Shown in pieces: positions 34,361 through 43,535 of a DNA stretch of 64,000 nucleotides. The DNA is taken from contig NZ_FRAE01000007.1 of assembly GCF_900142235.1 (NCBI RefSeq), forward strand, positions 1 to 64,000. Direction: 5' to 3'. The notes under the pieces are model-generated. The model saw only the letters and a program-made list of their open reading frames with translations, did not search any database and was not told the origin of the DNA. Made by a program: the position numbers and the translations under genes. Position 1 is the stretch's first letter, and each line of letters starts with the position of its first letter. This stretch comes from Tepidibacter formicigenes DSM 15518. Lineage in GTDB: Bacteria; Bacillota; Clostridia; Peptostreptococcales; Peptostreptococcaceae.

Positions 34361-35683
34361 ATGAGTAGACCAATAGTGGCTGTAGTTGGAAGACCAAATG
34401 TTGGAAAATCCACTTTATTTAATAAATTAGTTGGAAAAAGAATTGCAATAGTAGAAGATACGCCAGGAGTAACTAGAGATAGAATATATGCAGAGGGTGA
34501 GTGGTTAAATAAGTATTTTACTTTAATTGATACAGGAGGAATTGAACCTGAAAGTGAAGATATAATACTTTCTCAAATGAGAACTCAAGCTGAACTTGCA
34601 ATGGATATGGCTCATGTAATATTATTTGTTGTAGATGGTAAAGTTGGGCTTACTAATGATGATAGAGAAGTTGCTCAAATGCTTAGAAAAACTAATAAAC
34701 CAGTTTTATTAGTTGTAAATAAGGTAGATAATAAAAATAAATCTGAGCATTATTATGATTTTTATGAATTAGGATTTGGAGATCCTATAGAAATATCTGC
34801 TTCAATTGGTCTTGGAATAGGAGATCTATTAGATGAAGTTATTGAAAATTTTCCAGAAGGATTAGATACCGAGTATGACGAAGATATTATAAAGGTAGCG
34901 ATTGTTGGTAAGCCTAATGCAGGAAAATCTTCTATACTAAACAATATACTAGGAGAAGAAAGAGTTATAGTAAGTCCTATAGCAGGAACTACAAGAGATG
35001 CAATAGATACTTATTTTGAAGATGGAGAAGATAAATATTTATTAATAGATACAGCAGGACTTAGAAGAAAAAGTAGAGTAAGTGAAAATATAGAAAAATA
35101 CAGTGTATTAAGGTCTATTGCAGCAGTAGAAAGAGCTGATGTTGCTCTTATAGTAATTGATGCAACTCAAGGAGTTACAGAGCAAGATACTAAAGTAGCA
35201 GGAATTGCACATGATGAAGGAAAAGCATGTATAATTGTAATTAATAAATGGGATTTAATAGAAAAAGATGATAAAACAATGAATAAGTTTGTAAAACAAA
35301 TAAGAGAAAAATTTCCATTTATGATGTATGCACCAATATTATTTGTTTCTGCAAAAACTAATCAAAGAATGCATAAATTATTACCAAAGATAAAATGTGT
35401 ATCTAATGAACATTCAAAAAGAGTACATACAGGTGCTTTAAATGATGTTATAGGGGAAGCAGTACTTTTAAATCAACCACCTTCAGATAAAGGTAAGAGA
35501 TTAAAAATTTACTATGGAACACAAACTTCTGTAAAACCTCCTAACTTTACACTATTTATTAATGATAAAGAGCTTACTCATTTTTCATATCAAAGATATT
35601 TAGAAAATAAAATAAGGGAGAATTTTGGTTTTGAGGGAACGCCTATAAGATTTAATTACAAAGAAAAAGAAAGGAAGAGATAG
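34361..35683 (+). CDS. der: Ribosome biogenesis GTPase Der (EngA)
   Basis: 440 aa with two GTPase domains in tandem and a C-terminal KH-like domain. First G1 loop GRPNVGKST at 10-18, with DTGG and NKVD further on. Second G1 loop GKPNAGKSS near 182-190, with DTAG and NKWD. The end ([20 protein letters not shown]) is the KH-like part. Der is needed for 50S subunit assembly. AAAGGAG precedes the ATG. It forms an operon with plsY and gpsA, as in Bacillus. Confidence 0.98.
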   Translation: MSRPIVAVVGRPNVGKSTLFNKLVGKRIAIVEDTPGVTRDRIYAEGEWLNKYFTLIDTGGIEPESEDIILSQMRTQAELAMDMAHVILFVVDGKVGLTNDDREVAQMLRKTNKPVLLVVNKVDNKNKSEHYYDFYELGFGDPIEISASIGLGIGDLLDEVIENFPEGLDTEYDEDIIKVAIVGKPNAGKSSILNNILGEERVIVSPIAGTTRDAIDTYFEDGEDKYLLIDTAGLRRKSRVSENIEKYSVLRSIAAVERADVALIVIDATQGVTEQDTKVAGIAHDEGKACIIVINKWDLIEKDDKTMNKFVKQIREKFPFMMYAPILFVSAKTNQRMHKLLPKIKCVSNEHSKRVHTGALNDVIGEAVLLNQPPSDKGKRLKIYYGTQTSVKPPNFTLFINDKELTHFSYQRYLENKIRENFGFEGTPIRFNYKEKERKR

Positions 35684-35688
35684 GTTAT

Positions 35689-36282
35689 ATGAACAATTAT
35701 TTTTTATCCGCTTTAATTTCTTATTTCTTGGGAAATTTTTCAACGTCTTATATAATAGGTAAAACCATGGCAAAGATAGACATTAGAGACCATGGCTCAG
35801 GCAATGCAGGAACTACAAATGTACTTAGAACTTTAGGAAAAAAAGCAGCACTTTGGACATTCTTAGGAGATGGATTAAAAGGGGCTGTAGCTGTATTTGT
35901 AGGATTAAAATTAGGTGGTAAAAATGCAGCTTTAATTTCTGCTTTATTTGTAGTTTTAGGGCATGATTGGCCTGTTTTATTAAAATTTAGAGGGGGAAAA
36001 GGTGTTGCAACAACACTTGGCTCTATGTTAGCTATATACCCTCTGCAAGCTATTTTTTGCATGTTAATAGGAATAATAACTATATATAAAAGTAGGTATG
36101 TATCTCTTGGGTCAATACTTGGAATATGTGCTTTTCCATTTTTTATGTTCTTTAAGGGAAAAAATGAGTTTATACTATCTTTAGCGTTAATGTTTTTAAT
36201 TTTATTTACACATAGAACCAATATAAAAAGACTTATTAATAAAAAAGAAAGAAAAATAGGTCAAAAGGTAGAAATAAGATAA
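35689..36282 (+). CDS. plsY: Acyl-phosphate:glycerol-3-phosphate acyltransferase PlsY
   Basis: 197 aa membrane protein, about five helices. It makes lysophosphatidic acid from acyl-phosphate and glycerol 3-phosphate. The three family motifs are visible: GSGNAGTTNVLR, KFRGGKGVATTLG and the late HRTNIKRL segment. The ATG is 5 bp after der. The next gene, gpsA, makes its substrate glycerol 3-phosphate, so the two cover the entry to phospholipid synthesis. Confidence 0.96.
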   Translation: MNNYFLSALISYFLGNFSTSYIIGKTMAKIDIRDHGSGNAGTTNVLRTLGKKAALWTFLGDGLKGAVAVFVGLKLGGKNAALISALFVVLGHDWPVLLKFRGGKGVATTLGSMLAIYPLQAIFCMLIGIITIYKSRYVSLGSILGICAFPFFMFFKGKNEFILSLALMFLILFTHRTNIKRLINKKERKIGQKVEIR

Positions 36283-36299
36283 ATTAGGAAGGTGTCTTT

Positions 36300-37325
36300 A
36301 TGGAAAAAATTTGTGTATTGGGTGCTGGTAGTTGGGGTAGTGCACTTGCAATTTTACTATCTAAAAAAGGTTATGATGTTAGCCTTTGGATGAGAAACAA
36401 AGACCAATATGAAAGTATGATAAAAACTAAAGAGAATGTAAAATATCTTCCAGGAGTAATATTGCCTAACAATATAAATTTAACATTAGATATAAAAGAA
36501 GCTGTAGAAAATTCTAAAATAGTAGTATTAGCAGTAGCATCTCAAGGCGTTAGAAAAGTTTTAAAATCTGCAAAAGAATTTATAAATAGTGATCAAATTA
36601 TAGTTAATGTGGCAAAAGGCTTTGAAAAAGGTACTAATTTGAGAATATCACAGGTGGTTAAAGAAGAACTCCCATACAATAATTATGCTATATTATCTGG
36701 GCCTTCTCATGCTGAAGAAGTTTCAAAAGATATGCCAACTACAGTTGTTGTTGCATCAAATGATATAAAAATAGCTGAATATGTACAGGATACTTTTATA
36801 AATCCAAAATTTAGAGTATATACTAACCCTGATGTAATAGGAGTGGAACTTGGAGGAACTCTTAAAAATATAATTGCCTTTGGAGCAGGTGTATGTGATG
36901 GGCTTGGATATGGAGATAATACAAAAGCAGCTTTAATGACGAGAGGAATTAGAGAAATAGGAAGACTCGGTGTTGCCATGGGAGCTCATGGAAGTACTTT
37001 TTCAGGACTTTCAGGAATAGGAGATTTAATAGTTACGTGTACTAGCATGCACAGTAGAAATAGAAGAGCGGGTATATTAATAGGTCAAGGAAAAACACTA
37101 GAAGAAACTTTAAAAGAAATAAAGATGGTTGTAGAAGGAATAACAGCTACAGAGGTAGCGTATAATCTATCTAAAAAATATGGTATAGACATGCCGATAA
37201 CTAAAGAAATATATGGAGTTTTATATGAAAATAAAAATGTAAATGAATCAGTTATAAATTTAATGCTTAGAAGTAAAACACATGAAATAGAAGAAGTTGT
37301 ACTTGATGACAAATTTAATTTTTAA
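36300..37325 (+). CDS. gpsA: Glycerol-3-phosphate dehydrogenase [NAD(P)+] GpsA
   Basis: 341 aa cytoplasmic enzyme reducing dihydroxyacetone phosphate to glycerol 3-phosphate. The dinucleotide loop is GAGSWG (8-13). Later blocks are [21 protein letters not shown], the catalytic-lysine helix [36 protein letters not shown] (interrupted here only for description) and the substrate motif around [17 protein letters not shown] precedes the ATG. A strong terminator follows, closing the der-plsY-gpsA operon. Confidence 0.97.
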   Translation: MEKICVLGAGSWGSALAILLSKKGYDVSLWMRNKDQYESMIKTKENVKYLPGVILPNNINLTLDIKEAVENSKIVVLAVASQGVRKVLKSAKEFINSDQIIVNVAKGFEKGTNLRISQVVKEELPYNNYAILSGPSHAEEVSKDMPTTVVVASNDIKIAEYVQDTFINPKFRVYTNPDVIGVELGGTLKNIIAFGAGVCDGLGYGDNTKAALMTRGIREIGRLGVAMGAHGSTFSGLSGIGDLIVTCTSMHSRNRRAGILIGQGKTLEETLKEIKMVVEGITATEVAYNLSKKYGIDMPITKEIYGVLYENKNVNESVINLMLRSKTHEIEEVVLDDKFNF

Positions 37326-37337
37326 TGAGTGTACTAA

Positions 37338-37385
37338 AATTCTCCATTGCTTTTTAATAAAGAAAAGCAATGGGGAATTTTTTTA
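37338..37385 (+). terminator. Strong terminator after gpsA
   Basis: A 17-bp stem with one G-T pair (37338-37354 with 37363-37379) and an 8-nt loop, followed by a T run. Confidence 0.92.
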
Positions 37386-37451
37386 TTTTGTAATATTAAT
37401 ACTTTATTAATAATATATATTTATTAAGAATCTAATGCGGGGGGGATAATT

Positions 37452-38927
37452 GTGCATAATAATATATATGAAGATATCTCAAAAAGAACTCAGGGAGATA
37501 TATACATAGGGGTAGTAGGACCAGTTAGAACTGGTAAGTCTACATTTATAAAAAAGTTTATGGAACTTCTTGTTCTTCCTAATATTGAAAATGACTACAA
37601 AAGAGAAAGGACAAGAGACGAACTTCCACAAAGTGGTACAGGAAAGACAATAATGACTGTAGAACCAAAGTTTGTTCCAGCAGATGGAATAGAAATAAAA
37701 CTTAAAGAAAAACTTAGAATGAAAGTAAGAATGGTAGATTGTGTAGGATATTTGGTAGATGGAGCATTAGGACATGAAGAAGAGGGAAAAGAAAGATTAG
37801 TATCTACTCCTTGGATGGAAAAGCAAATTCCTTTTGAAATGGCTGCAGAAATAGGAACTAAAAAAGTTATAAATGAACATTCTACAATAGGAGTAGTAGT
37901 GGTAACAGATGGTAGCATAACAGGAATAGATAGAAGAAGTTATATACCATCTGAAGAAAGAGTCATAAACGAATTAAAAGAATTAAATAAACCTTTTACT
38001 ATAATACTAAATACAACTCATCCTAATGGTGAGAATACTTTAAATCTAAAAAGAAAATTAGAAGAAAAATATGAAATGCCTGTGCTTCCTGTAGATATAT
38101 TAAATATGGATTTGAAGAATGTAGAAAATATAATGGAAAGTATATTATTTGATTTTCCATTAAGAGAAGTAAATATAAATTTACCAACTTGGGTAGAAGG
38201 GCTTGAAAAAAATCATTGGATTAAAAGCAATATAATTAAAACAATAAAAGACAGCTTAGAAGATATAAATAAAATAAGAGATGTTGAAAATATTGTAAAT
38301 AGATTTCATGATATGGAATTTTTAGAAAAATGTTATTTAGATGATGTAGGATTAGGGGAAGGAATAGTAAATGTAAAATTGGAAACAAGACAGGATTTAT
38401 TTTATAATATTCTTGAAGAAAAAACTGGATTTAGAATTGAAGGAGAGCATCAATTACTTAATTTGATTTCTAAATTATCTAAGATTAAAGGAGAGTATGA
38501 TAAAGTAGAAACTGCATTAAACGATGTTAGAACTAAAGGATATGGATTAGTTCCACCATCACTTGATGAATTAACACTTGATACTCCTGAAACTGTTAAA
38601 AAAGGAAATCAGTATGGGGTAAAACTTAGAGCTAAAGCTCCATCAATTCACTTAATTAGAGCCGATATTGCTACAGAAGTATCACCTGTAGTTGGAACAG
38701 AAAAGCAAGGAGAAGAACTAGTAAAATATTTATTAGAGGGATTTGAAGAAAATCCAGAAGCAATATGGCAATCAAATATTTTTGGAAAATCATTACATGA
38801 TTTAGTAAAAGAACAGCTTCAAAATAAACTATTTATGATGCCAGAAGATGTAAGAGTTAAAATGCAAAAAACACTTCAAAAAATAATAAATGAAGGTAGT
38901 GCTAATTTAATAACTATAATATTATAA
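37452..38927 (+). CDS. spoIVA: Stage IV sporulation protein A (SpoIVA)
   Basis: 491 aa, the ATPase that polymerises on the forespore surface and forms the basement layer of the spore coat. The Walker A motif GPVRTGKST is at residues 23-31, followed by DELPQSGTGKTIMTVEPKFVP and the DCVGYLVDGALG block. The middle domain and the C-terminal segment (SANLITIIL) needed for anchoring are complete. Length equals the B. subtilis protein. GTG start behind GCGGGGGGGAT. In B. subtilis it also lies next to the der-gpsA group. SigE, encoded 11 kb upstream, controls it in known species. Confidence 0.98.
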   Translation: MHNNIYEDISKRTQGDIYIGVVGPVRTGKSTFIKKFMELLVLPNIENDYKRERTRDELPQSGTGKTIMTVEPKFVPADGIEIKLKEKLRMKVRMVDCVGYLVDGALGHEEEGKERLVSTPWMEKQIPFEMAAEIGTKKVINEHSTIGVVVVTDGSITGIDRRSYIPSEERVINELKELNKPFTIILNTTHPNGENTLNLKRKLEEKYEMPVLPVDILNMDLKNVENIMESILFDFPLREVNINLPTWVEGLEKNHWIKSNIIKTIKDSLEDINKIRDVENIVNRFHDMEFLEKCYLDDVGLGEGIVNVKLETRQDLFYNILEEKTGFRIEGEHQLLNLISKLSKIKGEYDKVETALNDVRTKGYGLVPPSLDELTLDTPETVKKGNQYGVKLRAKAPSIHLIRADIATEVSPVVGTEKQGEELVKYLLEGFEENPEAIWQSNIFGKSLHDLVKEQLQNKLFMMPEDVRVKMQKTLQKIINEGSANLITIIL

Positions 38928-38938
38928 ATGTAGATTGT

Positions 38939-38966
38939 AAGGAGCTTATTTATAAGTTCCTTTTTT
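38939..38966 (+). terminator. spoIVA terminator
   Basis: A 10-bp stem with one G-T pair (38939-38948 with 38953-38962, loop TTTA) followed by TTTT. Confidence 0.88.
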
Positions 38967-38967
38967 C

Positions 38968-38995
38968 TTGACTTTTAATAAAATGTTGATATAAT
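38968..38995 (+). promoter_or_regulatory. Strong sigma-A-type promoter between spoIVA and the HlyD-like gene
   Basis: TTGACT (38968-38973), a 16-bp spacer and TATAAT (38990-38995). Transcription would begin near 39002, only a few bases before a strong terminator hairpin. Confidence 0.6.
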
Positions 38996-39002
38996 TTTAT
39001 AA

Positions 39003-39046
39003 TTAGAAGGGTTTAGAGTGGATGTTCTATTCTAAGCCCTTTTTCC
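39003..39046 (+). ncRNA. Possible very short transcript or attenuator (promoter plus immediate terminator)
   Basis: GGGTTTAGAGTGGA (39009-39022) pairs with TCTATTCTAAGCCC (39026-39039) over 14 bp with three G-T pairs and a 3-nt loop, followed by TTTTT. Lying straight behind a good promoter, it would give an RNA of about 40 nt made almost only of a terminator, or let the downstream operon be reached only by read-through. No family is recognised. Confidence 0.35.
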
Positions 39047-39144
39047 AATTGTATAGAAAATTATGGATTTTTCTTAAATGTTAAATTATTAAAAGGATAA
39101 ATAAAGTTTTTGAAGAATTATTAATTTATATAGAGGTGAGTTTT

Positions 39145-40410
39145 TTGGCTAAAATGAAGGCAAGAAAAAAGAAAAAAAAGAAAATTAGATTTAATTATGT
39201 TATAATTTTAGGTGTTTTTTTATACATACTATTTAAATTGATTAATAATTTATCTAATTTTACAATACCAATAGTAACTGTAGAATATGGAAACTTAACA
39301 GAAACTATAGAAAAGACAGGAGTAATAATAAGAAATGAGAAACTTATTTTTTCGAAAGCATCTGGAAAAATAAATTACTTTGTCAATGAAGGTAAAAGAA
39401 TACCAAAAAATGAAAAAATTGCAGAAATAGAAATAAAAAAAATAGATTCTAAAGTTAAAGAAAAGCTAGATACATTAAATAGAAGAATTGAAGGTATAAA
39501 AACAAATAGAGATGAAGAAATTTTAAAAAAAGATATAGAGAAAATAGATAATAAAATAAAAGTTTTAAGGTCAGAAATAAAAAATAAAATAGTAGATGGG
39601 GATATAGAAAACATACAGAATTTAAAAGAAGATCTTTATTATTTTATAGATAAAAAAAGCTTGATTTGGGGAGAAAAAAGTATTGTAGGAAAAAATATAA
39701 AGACTTTGGAAGAAGAAAAAGCAATTCTTGAAAATAAAATCAATAGTTCAGTGAATACTATTTTAGCTGATGAAACAGGAGTTATTTCTTTTAATGCGGA
39801 TGGGCTTGAAGATATCCTTAAAATTTCTTCTTTAGATAAATTAGATTCAGAATATTTATCTAAAGTTAAAAATAATAAAAATGAGATAAATAAAGAGAAA
39901 GACACTGTAGAAGTTGGAGATCCCATTGCAAAAATTGTGAATAATCATATTTGGTATATTGCTGTTATATTGGATAAAGATGAAAATGATAAATTAAAAA
40001 TAAATCAAAAAGTTAAAATTATAAAAGATAAAGAAGTTTTTACAGGAACAGTTATATACTTATATAAAGATAAATTAGGAAAATATATTGCAGTATTTGA
40101 AATAAATGAAGAAAAAGTAGATTTTTATAGTAATAGAGTTAGTAACTTTAAAATTATATATAAACAAATAAATGGTATAAAAATTCCTAAAAATGCTATT
40201 ATAACTAAAGAGGGTAAAAGGGGAGCTTATGTGCTTTCAGAAACTGGAAATGCTATTTTTAAAGAATTAAAAAGTATTCTAGGAGAAAATAGTGAGTACG
40301 TTGTTTTAAATTATAGAGACATCAAAAAAAATAGAATTGATACTATAGATTTATACGATGAGCTAATTCTAAATCCGAAAAATATTAAAGAGGGTCAAAA
40401 AATAAGGTAG
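39145..40410 (+). CDS. HlyD-like membrane-fusion/adaptor protein
   Basis: 421 aa. A very basic N-terminus (MAKMKARKKKKKKIR), one membrane helix (about 20-38), then an outside part with half-lipoyl/barrel-sandwich strands (VEYGNLTETIEKTGVIIRNEKL), a long coiled coil (about residues 95-200) and a beta domain (DPIAKIVNNHIWYIAVIL). This is the layout of HlyD-type adaptors. No ABC transporter or permease is adjacent. Instead it heads the yggS-sepF-ylmG-ylmH-divIVA group, a position seen in other Clostridia, so it may relate to the envelope or division. TTG 39145 follows GAGGTGAG. Confidence 0.75.
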   Translation: MAKMKARKKKKKKIRFNYVIILGVFLYILFKLINNLSNFTIPIVTVEYGNLTETIEKTGVIIRNEKLIFSKASGKINYFVNEGKRIPKNEKIAEIEIKKIDSKVKEKLDTLNRRIEGIKTNRDEEILKKDIEKIDNKIKVLRSEIKNKIVDGDIENIQNLKEDLYYFIDKKSLIWGEKSIVGKNIKTLEEEKAILENKINSSVNTILADETGVISFNADGLEDILKISSLDKLDSEYLSKVKNNKNEINKEKDTVEVGDPIAKIVNNHIWYIAVILDKDENDKLKINQKVKIIKDKEVFTGTVIYLYKDKLGKYIAVFEINEEKVDFYSNRVSNFKIIYKQINGIKIPKNAIITKEGKRGAYVLSETGNAIFKELKSILGENSEYVVLNYRDIKKNRIDTIDLYDELILNPKNIKEGQKIR

Positions 40411-40421
40411 GTGTAGGTATT

Positions 40422-41123
40422 TTGAATTATATAAAAGAAAATTTAAATAATGTATTTAAAGATATTGAAGATGCTTGTGTTAAAGTAAATAGAAATAAAG
40501 ATGATATTGTTTTAATAGGAGTTACAAAAACAGTAGATATCCCTATAATAGAAGAAGCAATAAAAAACGGAATAAAGCATGTAGGAGAAAATAAAGTCCA
40601 AGAGTTGGTAAAAAAATATGATCTAATAGGTAGTAAAGTAAAATGGCATCTTATAGGAACTTTACAGACTAATAAAGTTAAATATATAATTGATAAGGTA
40701 GATATGATACATTCATTAGATAGAATTTCATTATGTAAAGAAATTAACAAAAGAGCTGAATCTATAGATAAAGTAATAGATTGTCTTGTTCAAGTAAATA
40801 TTTCAAAAGAAGAGAGTAAGCATGGTATTTATAAAGAAGATGTTATTGAATTTATAAAAAATGTATCTAATAAATTTAATAATATAAGAATAAAAGGACT
40901 TATGACTATGGCACCATATGTTGATAATCCAGAAGATGTTAGAATATATTTTAGAGAGTTGAAAGATTTATCGAATGAAATAAAAAAATTAAACTTAGAG
41001 AATGTATATATGGATTATTTATCTATGGGGATGAGTAATGATTTTAAAGTTGCAATAGAAGAAGGAGCAAATATGATTAGAGTTGGAACTTCTATATTTG
41101 GGAAAAGAAATTATATGAAATAG
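40422..41123 (+). CDS. ylmE: YggS/YlmE family pyridoxal 5-phosphate homeostasis protein
   Basis: 233 aa, single TIM-barrel PLP-binding protein without known catalysis. The PLP lysine lies in LIGVTKTVD (Lys near residue 35). Other blocks are HVGENKVQEL, WHLIGTLQTNK, HSLDR and YLSMGMSNDFKVAIEEGANMIRVGTSIFG. TTG start with AGGTGTAGG upstream. Directly before sepF, as in B. subtilis (ylmE-sepF). Confidence 0.96.
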   Translation: MNYIKENLNNVFKDIEDACVKVNRNKDDIVLIGVTKTVDIPIIEEAIKNGIKHVGENKVQELVKKYDLIGSKVKWHLIGTLQTNKVKYIIDKVDMIHSLDRISLCKEINKRAESIDKVIDCLVQVNISKEESKHGIYKEDVIEFIKNVSNKFNNIRIKGLMTMAPYVDNPEDVRIYFRELKDLSNEIKKLNLENVYMDYLSMGMSNDFKVAIEEGANMIRVGTSIFGKRNYMK

Positions 41124-41134
41124 GAGGTATAAAT

Positions 41135-41587
41135 ATGTCGGATAAATTTGTAGATAAAGTAAAAAAGTTTATGGGATTTGAAGAATATGAAGAAGAGGAA
41201 TATGAAGAAGAGGAGCATGAAGAAGAAATTATACCCTTTAATCAAAGAACAAGTTCTAAAATAAATAATAAAATAGTTAATATACATGCTACTACTCAAA
41301 TGAAAGTAATGATACATGAACCTCAAGAATATGATGAGGCAGCATCTATAGTAGACAATTTAAAGAATAGAAAAGCTGTTATTGTTAATCTTGAAAATAT
41401 AGAAGATGTAGAGCTTGTTAAAAATATATTTCATTTTATAAGTGGTGCTGTTTATGCTTTAGATGGGAGTATTCAAAAGGTATCTAAGGGTATATTTATA
41501 TTAGCTCCTAGCAATATAGATATAGATGGAAATATAAAAAAGGAGCTTGAGAACAAGGGATTATTTCCATGGCAAAAAGAAATCTAA
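41135..41587 (+). CDS. sepF: Cell division protein SepF
   Basis: 150 aa. An amphipathic membrane-binding N-terminus (MSDKFVDKVKKFMGF) leads into an unusually acidic linker made of EEYEE-like repeats (about residues 13-32). Then comes the SepF core (about 60-148, with EPQEYDEAASIVDNLKNRKAVIVNLENIE and FISGAVYALDGSIQKVSKGIFILAPSNID). SepF polymerises and tethers FtsZ. Since ftsA is absent from the window, SepF may be the main anchor. The linker repeat is coded by tandem GAAGAAGAG-like DNA and could vary in length. Confidence 0.96.
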   Translation: MSDKFVDKVKKFMGFEEYEEEEYEEEEHEEEIIPFNQRTSSKINNKIVNIHATTQMKVMIHEPQEYDEAASIVDNLKNRKAVIVNLENIEDVELVKNIFHFISGAVYALDGSIQKVSKGIFILAPSNIDIDGNIKKELENKGLFPWQKEI

Positions 41588-41601
41588 AAGGAGAATAAAT
41601 T

Positions 41602-41877
41602 ATGTGGATTATAATTAAAGCATTAGGTTATTTTGTTGAGTTTTTAGAACTTATGATTTTAATCAGAGTAATTATGTCTTGGGTTCCAAATGCTAGATAT
41701 TCTAGATTTTATGATATTGTTTATTCATTAACAGAACCAATACTTGGACCTGTTAGAGATTTAATGTTTAGATATTTAAATACAGGGCCAATAGATTTTT
41801 CACCAATAATTGCATATTTTTTAATAAAAATTGTATATCAAGTATTAGTTAGAATATTAATAGGAGTAGCTTTTTAG
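41602..41877 (+). CDS. ylmG: YggT/YlmG family membrane protein
   Basis: 91 aa with two membrane helices (about 5-25 and 66-88) and the family core SWVPNARYSRFYDIVYSLTEPILGPVRDL. Linked with division and membrane organisation in bacteria and plastids, but the molecular role is unknown. AAAGGAG before the ATG. The stop is immediately adjacent to the next start. Confidence 0.94.
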   Translation: MWIIIKALGYFVEFLELMILIRVIMSWVPNARYSRFYDIVYSLTEPILGPVRDLMFRYLNTGPIDFSPIIAYFLIKIVYQVLVRILIGVAF

Positions 41878-42666
41878 ATGATAGATAAAGAAAGACTTAC
41901 AAATCATATAAAAGATTTAGAACTTAAAAATACTATGTATAAAGTAATAGATAAAGCTATAGGTGTAATAAAAAATCATGATTATAGATGTACTGACTTT
42001 TTAAATCCATATGAAATAAAAAATGCAGTATCTGTATTAAACTATATAGATGATGTAAAATATTTTATATATGGAGGATATGAAGAAGCAGAAAGAAAGG
42101 TAGTATATATATATCCTTATTATGTATTTGAGCAAGATTTAGACATACCTATAAAGGTTTTGGAGATAACAGGCAATTTTAAATTTAAAGAAATATCTCA
42201 TAGAGATTATTTAGGAGCTATATTAGGTCTTGGTATTAAAAGAGAAAAAATTGGAGATATATTAATACATAAAGATTTTTGGCAAGTAATAGTTAAAAAA
42301 GATATATGTGATTTTTTGTTATTGAATTTAAATAAAGTCGGAAATAATAGTGTGAAAATAAAGGAAATAAACTTTTTAGATATAAAGTATTCTGAACCAG
42401 AATATAAAGAAGTGAGTTTTACAGTTTCTTCACAAAGGTTAGATTGCATAATATCAGGTATATATAACTTATCAAGACAAGAGAGTACTAAGCTTATATC
42501 ATCTCAGAAAGTTTGTATTGATTTTGAACCTATAAGTTCAGCTTCTAAAGTTGTAAAAGAGGAATCTTTAATATCTGTAAAGGGAAGAGGAAGAGCTATA
42601 ATATCAGAAATAGGAAATTATACTAAAAAAGGACGAGTAAAAGTCAAGGCAAAAATAATACTATAG
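41878..42666 (+). CDS. ylmH: S4-domain RNA-binding protein YlmH
   Basis: 262 aa. The N-terminal part is the YlmH-specific domain (CTDFLNPYEIKNAVSVLN, then HRDYLGAILGLGIKREKIGDI). The C-terminal S4 RNA-binding domain starts near SQRLDCIISGIYNLSRQES and ends KGRVKVKAKI. YlmH binds stalled 50S subunits carrying peptidyl-tRNA in B. subtilis and works in ribosome quality control. The partner RqcH is encoded 13 kb downstream in this window. The ATG abuts the ylmG stop. Confidence 0.93.
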   Translation: MIDKERLTNHIKDLELKNTMYKVIDKAIGVIKNHDYRCTDFLNPYEIKNAVSVLNYIDDVKYFIYGGYEEAERKVVYIYPYYVFEQDLDIPIKVLEITGNFKFKEISHRDYLGAILGLGIKREKIGDILIHKDFWQVIVKKDICDFLLLNLNKVGNNSVKIKEINFLDIKYSEPEYKEVSFTVSSQRLDCIISGIYNLSRQESTKLISSQKVCIDFEPISSASKVVKEESLISVKGRGRAIISEIGNYTKKGRVKVKAKIIL

Positions 42667-42677
42667 GAGGTTTGGGT

Positions 42678-43130
42678 ATGATAACTCCATTAGACATAGA
42701 AAATAAGGAATTTAAAAGAAGCTTAAGAGGATATAAAGAAGAGGAAGTAGATGAATTTTTAGATGAAGTTAAAGAAGATTTTGAAAAGTTATATAAAGAA
42801 AATATAGAATTAAAAGATAAATTAAATATGCTTAGTGAACAAGTTAATAAATATAAAAATATTGAAGATACATTAAAAAACACTCTTATAATTGCTCAAA
42901 ATACAGCTGAAGAAGTAAATTCTAATGCATCAAAAAAAGCACAGCTAATAATAGATGAAGCAGAACTTAAAGCTAGAAAAATAATAGAAGAGGCAAATAA
43001 TCAAGTTATAGAAATTAGAAAAGAATATGAAGAAACAAGAAAGTCATTTAAGTTATTTAGAGGAAAGTTCAAAGCACTTCTTGAAAATGAAATAAAGACT
43101 ATAGATGAAACATTTGATGATATAGATTAA
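42678..43130 (+). CDS. divIVA: Cell division/sporulation protein DivIVA
   Basis: 150 aa. The lipid-binding N-terminal domain ITPLDIENKEFKRSLRGYKEEEVDEFLDEV is the family hallmark. Two coiled coils follow (about 30-65 and 80-130). DivIVA marks curved membranes at septa and poles, and in B. subtilis it guides division-site choice and chromosome anchoring in sporulation. ATG 42678 follows AGGAGG at 7 bases. TTG 42672 in the same frame is too close to the Shine-Dalgarno. Confidence 0.96.
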   Translation: MITPLDIENKEFKRSLRGYKEEEVDEFLDEVKEDFEKLYKENIELKDKLNMLSEQVNKYKNIEDTLKNTLIIAQNTAEEVNSNASKKAQLIIDEAELKARKIIEEANNQVIEIRKEYEETRKSFKLFRGKFKALLENEIKTIDETFDDID

Positions 43131-43140
43131 TAAAAAAATA

Positions 43141-43169
43141 TTGACCAAATTAAAAATTTATTATAAAAT
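43141..43169 (+). promoter_or_regulatory. Sigma-A-type promoter of the ileS T-box transcript
   Basis: TTGACC (43141-43146), a 17-bp spacer and TAAAAT (43164-43169), ahead of the T-box leader. Confidence 0.65.
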
Positions 43170-43175
43170 GCTAAT

Positions 43176-43482
43176 AAATCTTTTAAAAGTTTTAAATAAT
43201 TAAATATTTTTAAAAGCTATGAAAGGGAAGAGTATATTTTAGATGATTTTACAGAGAGCTGACATTTGCTGAAAAGTCAGTAAATCTATAAAATAGAAAA
43301 TCACCCTTGAGCTGTAGGCTGAAAACAATAGTGATTAAGCTGAGCCGGCAAAGCCGTTAAATTTAATGAGATACCATATTTAAAACAAATTTTATGTTAT
43401 TAATTATATATTTAAGATATGGTAATTAGGGTGGTAACACGGGTATTAACCTCGTCCCTTTATAGGGTCGAGGTTTTTTTGT
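43176..43482 (+). ncRNA. T-box riboswitch (tRNA-Ile) controlling ileS
   Basis: The conserved T-box AGGGTGGTAACACGGG lies at 43428-43443, followed by an intrinsic terminator (stem 43448-43458 with 43465-43475, one mismatch, then a T run). Stem I elements include GAGAGCTGAC and a likely specifier codon ATC (43300-43302, in GAAAATCACCC), matching isoleucine. Uncharged tRNA-Ile would stabilise the antiterminator and raise ileS expression. This leader fills most of the 405-bp gap between divIVA and ileS. Confidence 0.93.
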
Positions 43483-43535
43483 GTAAAATAAAAGTTAATT
43501 GGACAATAATAAATACATAAGAAAGGGTGAAATAC

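Noticed and set aside
35748-36221. A 157-codon open frame on the minus strand
   Set aside because: Antisense to plsY, whose motifs are clear.
41180-41230. Tandem repeat DNA in sepF as a separate repeat locus
   Set aside because: It codes in frame for the acidic linker of SepF, so it is described with the gene.
43176-43482. A tRNA or ordinary riboswitch in the gap before ileS
   Set aside because: The AGGGTGGTAACACGGG box, specifier and terminator identify a T-box leader. No cloverleaf is present.
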